A stretch of DNA of 64,000 nt from Marasmius tenuissimus. Lineage: Eukaryota > Basidiomycota > Agaricomycetes > Agaricales > Marasmiaceae. The translations under genes and the position numbers were made by a program. Each line of letters opens with the position of its first letter. Position 1 is the stretch's first letter. A model generated the notes under the pieces. It did no database searches. It was not told where the DNA came from and saw only the letters and a program-made list of their open reading frames with translations. Of the stretch, positions 10,566-20,682 are shown in pieces. Where the stretch lies: positions 186,001 to 250,000 of the forward strand of contig JAQOTA010000007.1 in the NCBI GenBank assembly GCA_029532415.1. The letters run 5' to 3'.

Positions 10566-13024
10566 TTAGTGATCAGCCGGGTCGAGAGCATTGTAAGTCG
10601 GGCAAAGGTCGTTCCATGCACCTAGACAAGCATCAGCACTAAATCGAGGGGAGTGAAATGAGATAAATTCATGAACTCACTCGGAGGCGCAGGGAGGGAT
10701 GCCCACTCGTCTGTTCTCTCGGCGAAGACGACAGCAAAGCCACTAAAGTAAATCATCACGGTCAGCATCTCACCTACGAGAGAATCGGGCGATCCAAGCT
10801 CACCTCTCCATGTGCCAGTCAATATGGCAATGCATGAACCAAGGTCCAGGGTTGTCAGTGCGGAAACGGATCGTGACGTTGTCGCTCGCCGTTCCAAGGC
10901 TGACAACATCTCGGCGGACCTAAAATTTGGCGAGATGTCAGCACGACCGTGGGTCTCGGAGCAACTACACTGATAACCACGTACGGGATTCTCATAGTTG
11001 TAGGTACTGCTGCCTGCAACTCGGACGACATCGAATGCGTGCTACAGCCAGAGCCATGTCAGCACAGCCGACGATAAAGGAGTAAACAAAGACGTACACC
11101 GTGCAAATGCATAGGATGCTGAATTCCAAGCAGACCACCGTTGAATGACAGCTCTACCGTCTTATCCTTAGGAAGCGGGAACACCATTCCCTCGGGCAAC
11201 AGGTTGTCAGCGGATTGAGCACCACTCAGGATTTGAAGCAAGACGGGGACGGTAGGAGGAACGAAGCTCTTTCCATTCAGCGTGAACCTGCCACCGCTCT
11301 AAAGTTCAGGGAAAAGGGACCCCATCAGTACACGTTCACCACGGAAAGAGCGACTGAACTTACGAAGGCAAAGTTGAGGTGCATCGCAACATCCGCACCG
11401 CCTTGGGTGGGGCTTCCGGGTGCTCCAGGATTGGTCAGAGGCTGGTTATAACAGTTGATCGGTCATCATAGTAATCATCCGAATGGAAGTTTTGGAACTT
11501 ACACGAAGTTGGGCCTCATTCATCGGGGCGGTCGACTCGAAGTTGGTAACGGGAGGCTCTGCGACTGGTGCGCCGGCATAGCGCAAGATGGCAGAGTTGA
11601 TACCGTTGACGAAGCCATTCGGAGCTCCGGTAGGGTTAGCGCGAATCCCTGTAAAGATAAAGCAAGGTAAGGTACGGCAATATGGCGAGCCTGGATCTGC
11701 TAATCAAGACTTACAGTAGTTTCCGACGGGTTGGTTGGCTTCCATCTGAGAGAGACAAGGGGAAGGCTCAGATTACATAGCGTTTCGAAGGATCCAGAGT
11801 ACTTACAATGAGGGAGTAACGTTGACCGGCAAAGATTCTTACAGAGTCAGCGTGGAGAACTTCGTGGCTGACGGAATCCGCTTCGATGATATCGCTTAAG
11901 AGTAACGATTTAAGCCATAAAAACGATATTGGGAGAGGACCTCTTGATACTCACAAGGAATGCCCCTCGATGAAGAAGTTGTAGTTCGGGCTGCAAGCGA
12001 CGTTGACTACCCGGAAACGGTATCTGTCGAGGACATTGATTCAGCCGTTCTTCCCGAGATCAGGTAATACACTTACCGTTTTCCTTGCTCAACGTTGATG
12101 ATCGACAAAGGTGCATTCGCATCGCCTTGATTCCAACGACCGAGTCCGTTGATGAGCGTAGACACCGGTGCACTGTTTGAAACCGAGACATTCAGTTCGA
12201 GTTCGGAAAGCGTAGACGGAAGCGGGAGCTAGCGACTTACGCGTTGGCAAGACCCTTGGCCTTGACGTGATACCAATCAGCGAGTGTGATGACGGTAGAT
12301 TCTGAATCAAGCATTGATGAGACTCAAAGGGTAAGGAACTCGAGGACGCTCATAGATCCTTACCATCATCCACGTCGTAACGACTGGCATGAGGATCTTG
12401 AGGGTCGTACACGACCATGGGTCCACGAAGACCATCGCAGTATTGGGTCGCTGAAGGAGGACTTTGAGTACGACGCGGGTCAGAAAGCAAAGATAAATAG
12501 AAAGACTCACACAAATGAGAGTGATACCAGAACGTGCCGGCCTGGTTGGTAGCATGGAAGTCGTACAGGAAGCTGTGCCCCTTAGAGATAGGACATTGAG
12601 TCACGAAAGCGGGGCCGTCAGCCCAGGAGGTATCCTTCATGAAGAACCCGTGCCAATGCTAGGGAACGTATGAAATCAGCAAAAAGAGCGAGAGGAAGCT
12701 AGATACTGCTACTCACGATGCTCGTCGATTGCAACATGGTGTTGTCGTTGAGGTTGTTGATAACGTTGAGCTTGAAATTATCGTTCTACATGGCCAGACT
12801 CGATGAGCGAGGAGGACAGGGAAAAAGTGAGTCAGATATCTCACCTTGTTGCCCACAATGAGCGGGCCGATGGTCGAATCACCAGCAACGACAGCACCAC
12901 GAGTGAAGCCATCGGGGGAGACGTCCTTGTTGCTGATGACTAGATCAGCCACAGGTCCGATCGCTGCGAAAGATTGTCTAGCGAAAAGACAGGCGAGGAA
13001 AACGAAAGAAGTAAGACGAGACAT
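10566..13024 (-). CDS. laccase (multicopper oxidase)
   Basis: Minus-strand gene interrupted by about ten short introns; product about 500-530 residues, the usual laccase length. A signal peptide ([14 protein letters not shown]) begins at the ATG at 13024. The four copper-binding signatures appear in order: HWHGFFMKD (L1, near 12,640), GTFWYHSHL (L2, near 12,520), HPMHLHG (L3, near 11,115) and HCHIDWH (L4, near 10,840). The residue ten after the L4 cysteine is Phe (motif MERGFAV), the axial position associated with high-redox-potential laccases. Laccases oxidise phenols with reduction of O2 to water and act outside the cell in lignin or humus turnover, pigmentation and stress. All junctions I followed are in phase. 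The last exon ends TAA at 10,566. Confidence 0.93.
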
Positions 13025-15149
13025 CCTGAGACTGCGCTTTTGCTTTGAGCTGGCTCTGACTTCTGGAGATGGTAGAGGCTGCCTTTTATACCCTCTTCAG
13101 GTAGGGTCAAGGAATATTTGGTTCAGGCACCAATTTTCTGTTGAATGAACCAGTCAGCATTTGAGAACTAGGTGATACACAAATCGGTGATCATCCCCGT
13201 GCATCACGACCATTGTTTTCAATAGTTCTGTCGGCTTTCGGGAGTTTGATGGGCGCGCCGTGTAACCGGGTAGAGCTTGACTGATGCTGTCGAGTCGGGG
13301 GGAACAGACCTCCATTGATTTTTGAGACATTTACTTACATGGCTGCGCACTCTCTCCTGGCTTGGAATAGATTCTTATCGTTAGGAAGAGAATGACGGGA
13401 AGCATTTCAGGTACATACCAAGACTGTCCGGAGAGCAAGAATTTTTCATCATTCGGCAGTGAAGTTGTGACCCACTGGGAATTTCCGAACGGTCAGGAAA
13501 GCATCTGAGCCTCAAGCTATATTGAGTACGCGTCCCTGTAGAACACCAAGGAGACGGACTGATTCGTTTTACGGTAAGAGTGTCGACCGGCGTACTTGAA
13601 CCGTGATTTATAGCCCAAGCCAACGCTAGAATGGTACGTTCGTGCTGTATTCAAAACAATCCCCACGGAAGGAACACAGCACGTACCTCAAATGACCCAG
13701 TCAACTGCTTTGCTTCTTCTCTGTGAGAAAGCTCCAGACAATCCAGACCATCGTCGGATGATTCGAACCATCTCGCATGACATTCTTGTCATGACATCTA
13801 GCTGATAGCGCCGGCACTGGATTCCGCAACTTCCCAAGCTCAGGCTCCCACATATCTCGAAAAAATTGTCTTCGTTTGAACCGGCTTTGCTGTATCCAGG
13901 ATCAGAAATGAACTGTTGGGCAGGACGGGGATCAATGGCCATGACAGGACGTTGAATGTGAGCGATACCTTTCTCGGCGGGATGCCGAGGAGCCTACGAG
14001 GCATTTCTACGCACCTCTCTCCCGTTGTGATGGTTGCGAAGTAGAATACAAATCGAAAGAACACTAATTGGACGCGGCATTCATCTACATAGTACCTCAG
14101 GCAATCTTCGAGGTCTATCGGGTTGTTTCAGCCCTGATCATGATACGTGTAATATCGATACTGTATAGTCAGGAATTGATTTGCTGCGGCTGAGAAAGTT
14201 AGCTCACTGGGTTCGAACGAGCCGTTCCAATTTTGCCTCAATATGCAAAGCACACTGGTCGGCTGGCAGCGATATGAGAGTGAACGTATGGTGGAAACGG
14301 TGAGAGTCGGAGTGCTCCGTAATCAGGCACTGATGGTCCATGCGCATCAAATTATCATTCCCACGAGTTTATGCAAACTTCACAGCATTTCAGACTCGAC
14401 TCTTGGGCTCAAGTCATCTCGTAATTGTCGGATTCAACGGGAACGGGTTGTGGATATTAGTAGAGAGATCCATTCAGTCATCGACCGTAGTTTCTGGATT
14501 TCTCCGAGAAAACAACGAAATCAAAGGTTTCTGCAATGCGGGGATATCTCCCTATTTGTCGGACATCCAACGACTCGGCATATCGTTTGAAGTTTCGCAA
14601 CCCGTACTCAAGGGACGGAACGCACAACAGCCCGCTCTCGAAGATCTAACTCCCATCCTCCCTATCGGTACTACGTGTAAGCTTTATGGCTCTAAGGATT
14701 GCTGGGGGACGTATTCGCTAATTTGTTCTCTTACCATCTCCTTCCCGCTTCAATACTTAGTTATTTCTCTTGGCACGATGAGTTTGTGCCTCCGTTCTTT
14801 CATGGTTCCTGGTACAATACCAAGCTGGTCTCTTATTCTTTGGCTCCTTTTGGGCAAATGGAACAGCATCTAGATCCTGCAAGGTCAAAGCACAAGGAAT
14901 ATCGTAGGGTCGACTCCTAGGCTGACTGCCCCAGCGGGAGCGAACTCAGCGAAGTTTCTCCGAATTGTGAGGGAGGTGAGTTCTTCTCTAAGTTCCCCGT
15001 GTTTCTCATGTCATTCACGTCTGACAAACCTGACCCTAGCCTGTCTCAAGTCTACAGTGTCAATACCACAAGACGAGACCGCGATCCAGCATTTCCCTCC
15101 CTTCGTTTTAGACGTTAAAGGTCCGGGTCTCCAACATCGAACGAAATCG
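13025..15149. other. laccase upstream region and gene-poor stretch
   Basis: Beyond the laccase TATA box I recognise no intact gene. Open frames at 14,243-14,873 overlap one another without domain signal. The right end grades into the decayed F-box fragment. Confidence 0.4.
13084..13090 (-). promoter_or_regulatory. TATA box of laccase gene
   Basis: On the minus strand GGGTATAAAAGG lies about 60 bp upstream of the laccase ATG, a normal distance for a fungal TATA element with a short 5' UTR. Confidence 0.6.
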
Positions 15150-15437
15150 GCATACCTCACCTCAGAGCTATTCTAGCGCGGGACATAGCTGATTATTTTC
15201 TTTCTGTACTGGAGTCACGGCCGTTCCCGCCTCCTCTCATGTTCACCGAGGGAAAGCTCATGGCAGTCGGACGACGAGGTGGTCGAGTACGATATCGAGG
15301 GCATACAGCTTTAACGAAGGCGAGAGATACTGGAGGACCATGGGATGAAGTGGATCTTGGATAGGTCGGAGCCGGAAAAGCTTCACGAAAACTGGCAGGG
15401 CATCTCATATCGCCCACAGTCGGATTCGGATGTCTAA
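15150..15437 (+). pseudogene. decayed F-box gene fragment (C-terminal end)
   Basis: Pieces in two frames match the C-termini of both intact F-box genes. One frame has FLSVLESRP, matching the FLLMLESR segment. After a frame change come DDEVVEYDIEGIQL, then a stop, then RRREILEDHGMKWILDR, and finally a tail ending SDSDV. The intact genes have the same blocks in the same order (for example RRERLESCG and CIVDR). The fragment lies between the two intact paralogues, so it is probably a third cluster member lost by deletion and frameshift. Confidence 0.7.
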
Positions 15438-16060
15438 AGGTAAAGTTACGGGTACCTCGGTACGGCACGCGAGCTTGCCCGCCCGTGGCAGCATGTATAG
15501 ATAAAGGAGTCAAAGTCCTACTAGCTAAATATCTAGTTCAAAAGCACTAGTCTTGAACTGAGTCAAACCCTTACAACCAAATAGTATACATCTTGCTATA
15601 TAGTGCCAAATACGCAGACGGCTCAAGCTTCCCATCGGTCTTTGACCGAATGGTAGTGCCAGCCAGTTCATAGCACAGAATAGCGACGGGGATAGACAGC
15701 TCCGACTGGCGTTGTATCAGCGATAGTCAGTACTCAGGGAGAGGAGTGATAGCTGGTGTTGGAGAATAAAGCTCAGAGCGCTTGAGTGCCAACTATTATC
15801 GAGGAGGACGAAGATCGAACTTGTACAAGCAAAGCGGAGCCCAGCCACTCGGAGTGGCAGCCGGTCCCCGGATCAACGAGATGGCCGCGAGGCATGGTGT
15901 CACGTGAGAGTGCAAATCGCCGCATGTTCCGATTCAATGACACTCTCATCTCGACGACATCGTGCATAGTAAACAAGGTCGGACAAACATAATTGAGGAC
16001 TGAACAGGTGCGAGTTGTTGAGTATTCCAATGATTGACTGGCCCAATTAACTGCTTTTAG
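15438..16060. other. upstream region of F-box paralogue 2
   Basis: No gene supported. A CTTTTAG acceptor abuts the ATG at 16,061, so a 5'-UTR intron probably occupies the last 50-60 bp. Confidence 0.4.
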
Positions 16061-17899
16061 ATGGCCGCTCATACGGTTGAACCCACGCTTCTTTGCACCC
16101 AATGCAACCACACGCTCGCCGTTCCCCCCAACCCCGAGGTACCGCTCGAGCTTTTTCGCTCCTCAGGAGTCCCTTCCGAGCCCGAAATCGCACTACAACG
16201 TCAATATATGATGTCGGAAACCCTCGCTTTCAAGGAATGCAGCGAAGAGATAGACAGATTGAAGTCGGCTGTACAGAAGCTCGAGGTAGACAGGGCCTCT
16301 CTCCAAATTCGCATCCAAGAACGGCAATATTCTATCTCGGCCCAACGAAGGATACCTGTCGAGATATGGCGGAGGATTTTCCAAGAAACGTGTGCTCTTG
16401 ACGGAGCTCATCGACGCTATCCCTATCACGGACACGATCAATCATTCCCTCCTATACGGGTCGTTCGGAGCTCAGAACGATGTACTGCAATTCCTGCATA
16501 CATCTCCCTTACTTGTTCGCGATGGAGAGACATAATCATCAATTTCCCTGACGTGTGGTCTTGTATGTGGATCGACCTTGCATGCCTAAGGAGGCCAAGG
16601 ATCAAAGCGTTGATCCAATTGATACTTGCAAGGTCACACAGGCACCCACTTACCCTATGGCTCGACTCCATGGTCAACACGCGCTGTGCGGGGGATCCTG
16701 ACATCCAAAATGTTCTGTTCACGATGCTAAAGCGATCGAAACATCTCTGTTTCTCCCTTACGCTTCTCGAGCGCATTGATTTCAAGGGATTGCTCTCGTT
16801 CCCGTTCCTCCAATCGGTAACACTCACACGTTCACACGATCAGGACAATTTAGAGACCCCAATTCGCCCATCCAGTCTCCACCAAATCACCACGCTGCTC
16901 TCAGCCCCACATTTGTATCGGTTGCACAGTCTGGATCTTCCCTTGGCTATAAACCACGGTTTACTTCCTCCCTCCTCATCATTGACGTCCTTGGAATGCT
17001 TTGAGGCGAGGCCAATCGTTAAGCGCGACTTGGCTGCCATTGCCCACATCTACCCTCAGCTTCGTGAGCTACGATTCTCAACTTCCGAACGGCTCGACGT
17101 AAAATCGTTCACTGCGTCTGACACTCGCACCTCGCCATTTTACTTCCCCAGCCTCGAATCCCTGAGCATCCAAAGCGACATGGAAGATCTGCACGTGTTG
17201 GGCTGTATGACCGCGCCTTCGTTGAAGGACGTGAGCCTCGACATCTCTGTATCTTCTTGGGAGCCAGCCGACATTGGCGAGTCCTTGGTAGGCTGTATCC
17301 GTCGCTCAGGATGCAACCTAGAGTCACTCCACCTCTCAGTCTCCCTTGGGACTCTTGTAGCGGAGTCTGATTGGCTGTCGGAGCTCATGGATCTTTTACC
17401 GCGACTGGTATCATTGGAGTTGAAACTTTGGCTCCCCCTCGACGATGTTTTGGATTCGATGGTTTATCACCTATTCGATTTGCTCACTGTGGCTGAAAGA
17501 TGCGATGGTGACAGTGTCCTACTCCCTTCGTTGCAGACATACAGGGTCCACGTTTCCAACTTCAGACTCAATCGGAGTACGTCCGCTGTCCTTGGGCGTG
17601 ATGTGGCCCACCGCTTTCTTCTCATGTTGGAATCACGCGCTGCATCCTCGACTCTTCTCAGCCTCGCTGAGCTCAAACTCGAATCGAGATGGCGCTCGAG
17701 CAACGAGGAGGTGACGGAGTACAACCTTGAGAGTTTGCATCTCGAGGACGTGCCAGGCTGGAAAGAAATCGAGCAAAGGCGAGAGAGATTGGAAAGTTGT
17801 GGAACTCAGTGTATTGTGGACAGGGCGGGATTGAAGAATTATTTTGGAAATTGGCGGGAGTTGTTGGAGTCTGATTCAGATGACAACTACCTTTGGTAA
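16061..17899 (+). CDS. F-box protein (paralogue 2)
   Basis: Single-exon frame of 612 codons, paralogous to the gene at 817-2676. It has the same N-terminal CxxC (CTQC at residues 12-15), the shared FRSS segment, a coiled-coil-like stretch (about 45-95) and an F-box starting at residue 98 (IPVEIWRRIF). Leucine-rich sequence follows, with a conserved C-terminal block ending in acidic residues. As an F-box protein it should bridge Skp1 to an unknown ubiquitylation target. The ATG follows directly on a TTTTAG acceptor, matching the other copy. The retrotransposon target site lies about 0.5 kb downstream. Confidence 0.85.
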   Translation: MAAHTVEPTLLCTQCNHTLAVPPNPEVPLELFRSSGVPSEPEIALQRQYMMSETLAFKECSEEIDRLKSAVQKLEVDRASLQIRIQERQYSISAQRRIPVEIWRRIFQETCALDGAHRRYPYHGHDQSFPPIRVVRSSERCTAIPAYISLTCSRWRDIIINFPDVWSCMWIDLACLRRPRIKALIQLILARSHRHPLTLWLDSMVNTRCAGDPDIQNVLFTMLKRSKHLCFSLTLLERIDFKGLLSFPFLQSVTLTRSHDQDNLETPIRPSSLHQITTLLSAPHLYRLHSLDLPLAINHGLLPPSSSLTSLECFEARPIVKRDLAAIAHIYPQLRELRFSTSERLDVKSFTASDTRTSPFYFPSLESLSIQSDMEDLHVLGCMTAPSLKDVSLDISVSSWEPADIGESLVGCIRRSGCNLESLHLSVSLGTLVAESDWLSELMDLLPRLVSLELKLWLPLDDVLDSMVYHLFDLLTVAERCDGDSVLLPSLQTYRVHVSNFRLNRSTSAVLGRDVAHRFLLMLESRAASSTLLSLAELKLESRWRSSNEEVTEYNLESLHLEDVPGWKEIEQRRERLESCGTQCIVDRAGLKNYFGNWRELLESDSDDNYLW

Positions 17900-18393
17900 T
17901 ACATTGATGATCCAGGGTACATGGTGGGGATGGACACTAGGGTTCGCTCTGAAGGAACTAGATTCCAGACTTCACTAGCTAGACAATACGATCTGATTTT
18001 GTATGCTATGGTCGAGCAGTAGACATAACAAAGCATTATAACGCTGTTGCCTAGCCCTCATCTTGTCCTCGTGGTTCTTCTTAGGTTCGTTTACACGTTC
18101 ACTGCGCCATTTTCCGCCCTTTTGTCTCGGGATCTTCGCCCGTTTCACTGGGTTTTCCTTGGGATTGTATTCAAGGCGACCGCAATGGCGCGATAAGGCC
18201 GGAGTCTGCAGATTGGGTGGATGAGTGGAAGACACAGCCAGCGCCCACAAGCATCCTCAAGCGCTAATCTACAATACATGACATAATCGCCCTGTCCCTT
18301 ATCTCGACCCATATCGTCAAGTGCAAGATTTTCCCCTCAGTGTCCTCAAATTCTCATGAACCAGCAACCACAAATATTCAAAAAGAGGGGATT
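17900..18393. other. 3' flank of F-box gene up to retrotransposon
   Basis: No gene seen. The last five bases (GGATT, 18,389-18,393) are the left copy of the retrotransposon target duplication. Confidence 0.5.
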
Positions 18394-18608
18394 TGTAAGG
18401 CGGCTGTGGGTTTATGATAACCCACGGTCTTTCAATCACACCGAGTGAACACGACTAGGTCTTATAACCAAGCTATGTACAAGTACGGGGTGAAAGATAG
18501 ATAAGGTACGTATTTCTATCAGTCCAGCTTTTATACGAGAAACGCGTAAATAGAAGTAAATAGTAATCAATATTATGTTCGAGCGGCTACACGCGTATGG
18601 GCGTTACA
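18394..18608 (-). repeat. 3' LTR of the Ty3/Gypsy element
   Basis: 215 bp, identical by eye to the LTR at 27,979-28,193. Because the element lies on the minus strand, this left-hand copy is its 3' LTR. Confidence 0.97.
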
Positions 18609-18620
18609 CCCTCCCCCACC
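18609..18620 (-). promoter_or_regulatory. polypurine tract of the retrotransposon
   Basis: On the minus strand GGTGGGGGAGGG ends exactly where the 3' LTR begins. This is the expected position of the RNase H-resistant primer for plus-strand DNA synthesis. Confidence 0.8.
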
Positions 18621-18691
18621 AGATTGAGCCTACACTGCGAAATCGAGAATCAACGTGTCAAATCGTGAATGATAGCAACATATTTGTATAG

Positions 18692-20578
18692 TCAATCAGC
18701 GGAGGTGGTTGATCCAGACGTACCAGCTACGGGCTGAGTCCCGTCAACCATTCCAACGTCACCAACTCCAGTATCGGAGGTGGTAGCCGTGTCTCCTGAA
18801 GAACAAGTAATGGCAGTGTCAGACACCTCTACGGGAGGTGTCCTGGATGATCCGGAAGTACCAGCCACCGCTTCGTCGGTGAACTCTACCTGACCAGGGA
18901 TTTCCTGAAGAATGATAGATGGGCGTGTGACGGTGTGGCCATTAGGATAGTATGAGTTATCATCGAGCCCAGCGGGGACTCCATGACTACTCATCAGCTC
19001 GTATAGTTTGCGTCTCAAGTCCCGAATGGCGAGACGAGACTCAAATTGAGCGTAGTTAACGCTCTTCAACCAATGAACAGCCCATAAAGCTGCATCTTCA
19101 ACTTCGGCAACAGTTACACCTTGGTTCCTCATGAATTCGGCGAGATCATGAGCATTGACATTAACATCAACTTTCGGGTACCGTTTCAGAGGCGGAACAG
19201 TAGCAGGAAGTGGGTTTTGATCAACATGATCACGATAGAGACTGGGAGTAAGTACCATCTCAACGAAAGATGATACAAACAGGTGGCGATGAGCAGGGGA
19301 TATACCATGCTGACTCGGAGGACTACGCTGATAGCATAGCCGCATCCCCCGAACGGAGCGAATAGAAATCGATCCATCGGGGTAGGCAACAATACCAGCA
19401 CGGATATGGCCAGCGGCGACCTCATTGGAGACACAGACAAGCATCTCGTTGAGTGGAGCGTTCTTGTTGAACGTAGGTACGGGAGTCGAATTGGGTGGCT
19501 TAGAATTGTTCTTTGCCTTCCCTTTTCGAGGATTGAGTTTCCCTAGAGTAGAGGAAACAGCATCAGCATTCGTCAATGACAAAAGGGGCTCAACGGTACC
19601 ATTGGTGGACGGTACGGCAGCAGTATTCGGCACCTCTGCAGGTTTTCGAGGGTTCTTGTAACCATCAGGAACCCAATAGTTCCGAATCAGGAACCAGTCA
19701 AGTTCGGAACGATCACTGGCTTTGACTTGGAGCGATCCAGAGTGAGCCTTCCGCAAGTTCTTGAAGGCACGGTAGCAGGGTTGCTCTTCGCCAGCATTCT
19801 CTGCTTTCCTGACGGCAGACATCAATGCCTGTGCTTCGCCAATAGTGACAGGTACATCCCAAGTGCCAGTCATCTCGGTGAATCGATCAACCGTCATGGG
19901 GGACAGTTGAGATACCATAGGAGCAGTGATTGTTGAATTAGCAGCTCCAGAAGGGGGAGCGGGGGGTCCTCCTTCGTCATCAACAACCATAGCGGTCCCA
20001 TCAGCTGTAGGGGCTCCAGAATGACTAGGAGCATCGGTTCGGCGGCGCTTCGGACCTCGTTCTGATGCTTCCGTCAACTCAGCAATCTGCTTGCCCATAT
20101 CTCCGATTTCGGTGCGGGCAGACTCGTAACTATGGTTCAAATCATCATAGTCACGTTTAAGCTCGTGATAAGCTCGTTTGCGACCCTCAAGTTGATCAGA
20201 TAGGTGCCTGATCTCGCTTTTGAGGCGGGCAACCTCGGTTTCCATCTCCCGGCAGTGGGAGGGAAATCCTGACTTCGTAAGAATGTGATCCTCACGATCT
20301 TGGGTAGCATTCTTGAAGTCTTCAGCGTCATCTACAGCACCATCGCTAGTGTGTCGTAGAAATGCTTTGCAAATGTCGCAAGCATAGGTGTGAACCATCT
20401 GGCCAAAGAGCGGATTAAATCCCCACTTGGCTTCCTTCAAACCCGACTCAGAACGAGCAGAGTTTAGGTTATCCCCTCCCCCCTGAGAGGAAGGGCCCCG
20501 ACCTCGAGGTGGCGGGCTTCGGCGGTCGATAAACGACGTGTTTCGAGCGTGCATGGTGCGAGAAATAGGGTCTGACAT
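18692..20578 (-). CDS. extra 3' ORF of the retrotransposon, function unknown
   Basis: About 628 codons from the ATG at 20,578 (a longer frame upstream has only a GTG start). It lies between pol and the 3' LTR in the sense direction, in a different frame from gag-pol. The N-terminal half has a CxxC-containing patch (YACDICKAF) and a long heptad-rich coiled coil, followed by a basic GPKRRR motif that could be a nuclear signal. The C-terminal part is Ser/Thr/Gly-rich. I see no signal peptide or membrane span, so it is not an envelope-type protein. The intact frame inside such a young element suggests it is functional for the element or was captured recently. I do not recognise the family. Confidence 0.75.
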   Translation of the reverse strand: MSDPISRTMHARNTSFIDRRSPPPRGRGPSSQGGGDNLNSARSESGLKEAKWGFNPLFGQMVHTYACDICKAFLRHTSDGAVDDAEDFKNATQDREDHILTKSGFPSHCREMETEVARLKSEIRHLSDQLEGRKRAYHELKRDYDDLNHSYESARTEIGDMGKQIAELTEASERGPKRRRTDAPSHSGAPTADGTAMVVDDEGGPPAPPSGAANSTITAPMVSQLSPMTVDRFTEMTGTWDVPVTIGEAQALMSAVRKAENAGEEQPCYRAFKNLRKAHSGSLQVKASDRSELDWFLIRNYWVPDGYKNPRKPAEVPNTAAVPSTNGTVEPLLSLTNADAVSSTLGKLNPRKGKAKNNSKPPNSTPVPTFNKNAPLNEMLVCVSNEVAAGHIRAGIVAYPDGSISIRSVRGMRLCYQRSPPSQHGISPAHRHLFVSSFVEMVLTPSLYRDHVDQNPLPATVPPLKRYPKVDVNVNAHDLAEFMRNQGVTVAEVEDAALWAVHWLKSVNYAQFESRLAIRDLRRKLYELMSSHGVPAGLDDNSYYPNGHTVTRPSIILQEIPGQVEFTDEAVAGTSGSSRTPPVEVSDTAITCSSGDTATTSDTGVGDVGMVDGTQPVAGTSGSTTSAD

Positions 20579-20682
20579 TGCGGGGGGCAAATATGGATGA
20601 AAAAAAATCGATTTTCCCCCCACCTTTTATTATGGGACACGGTACTAGTGGGTCCCGACCCTTCATACGCCAAGGTACAATT

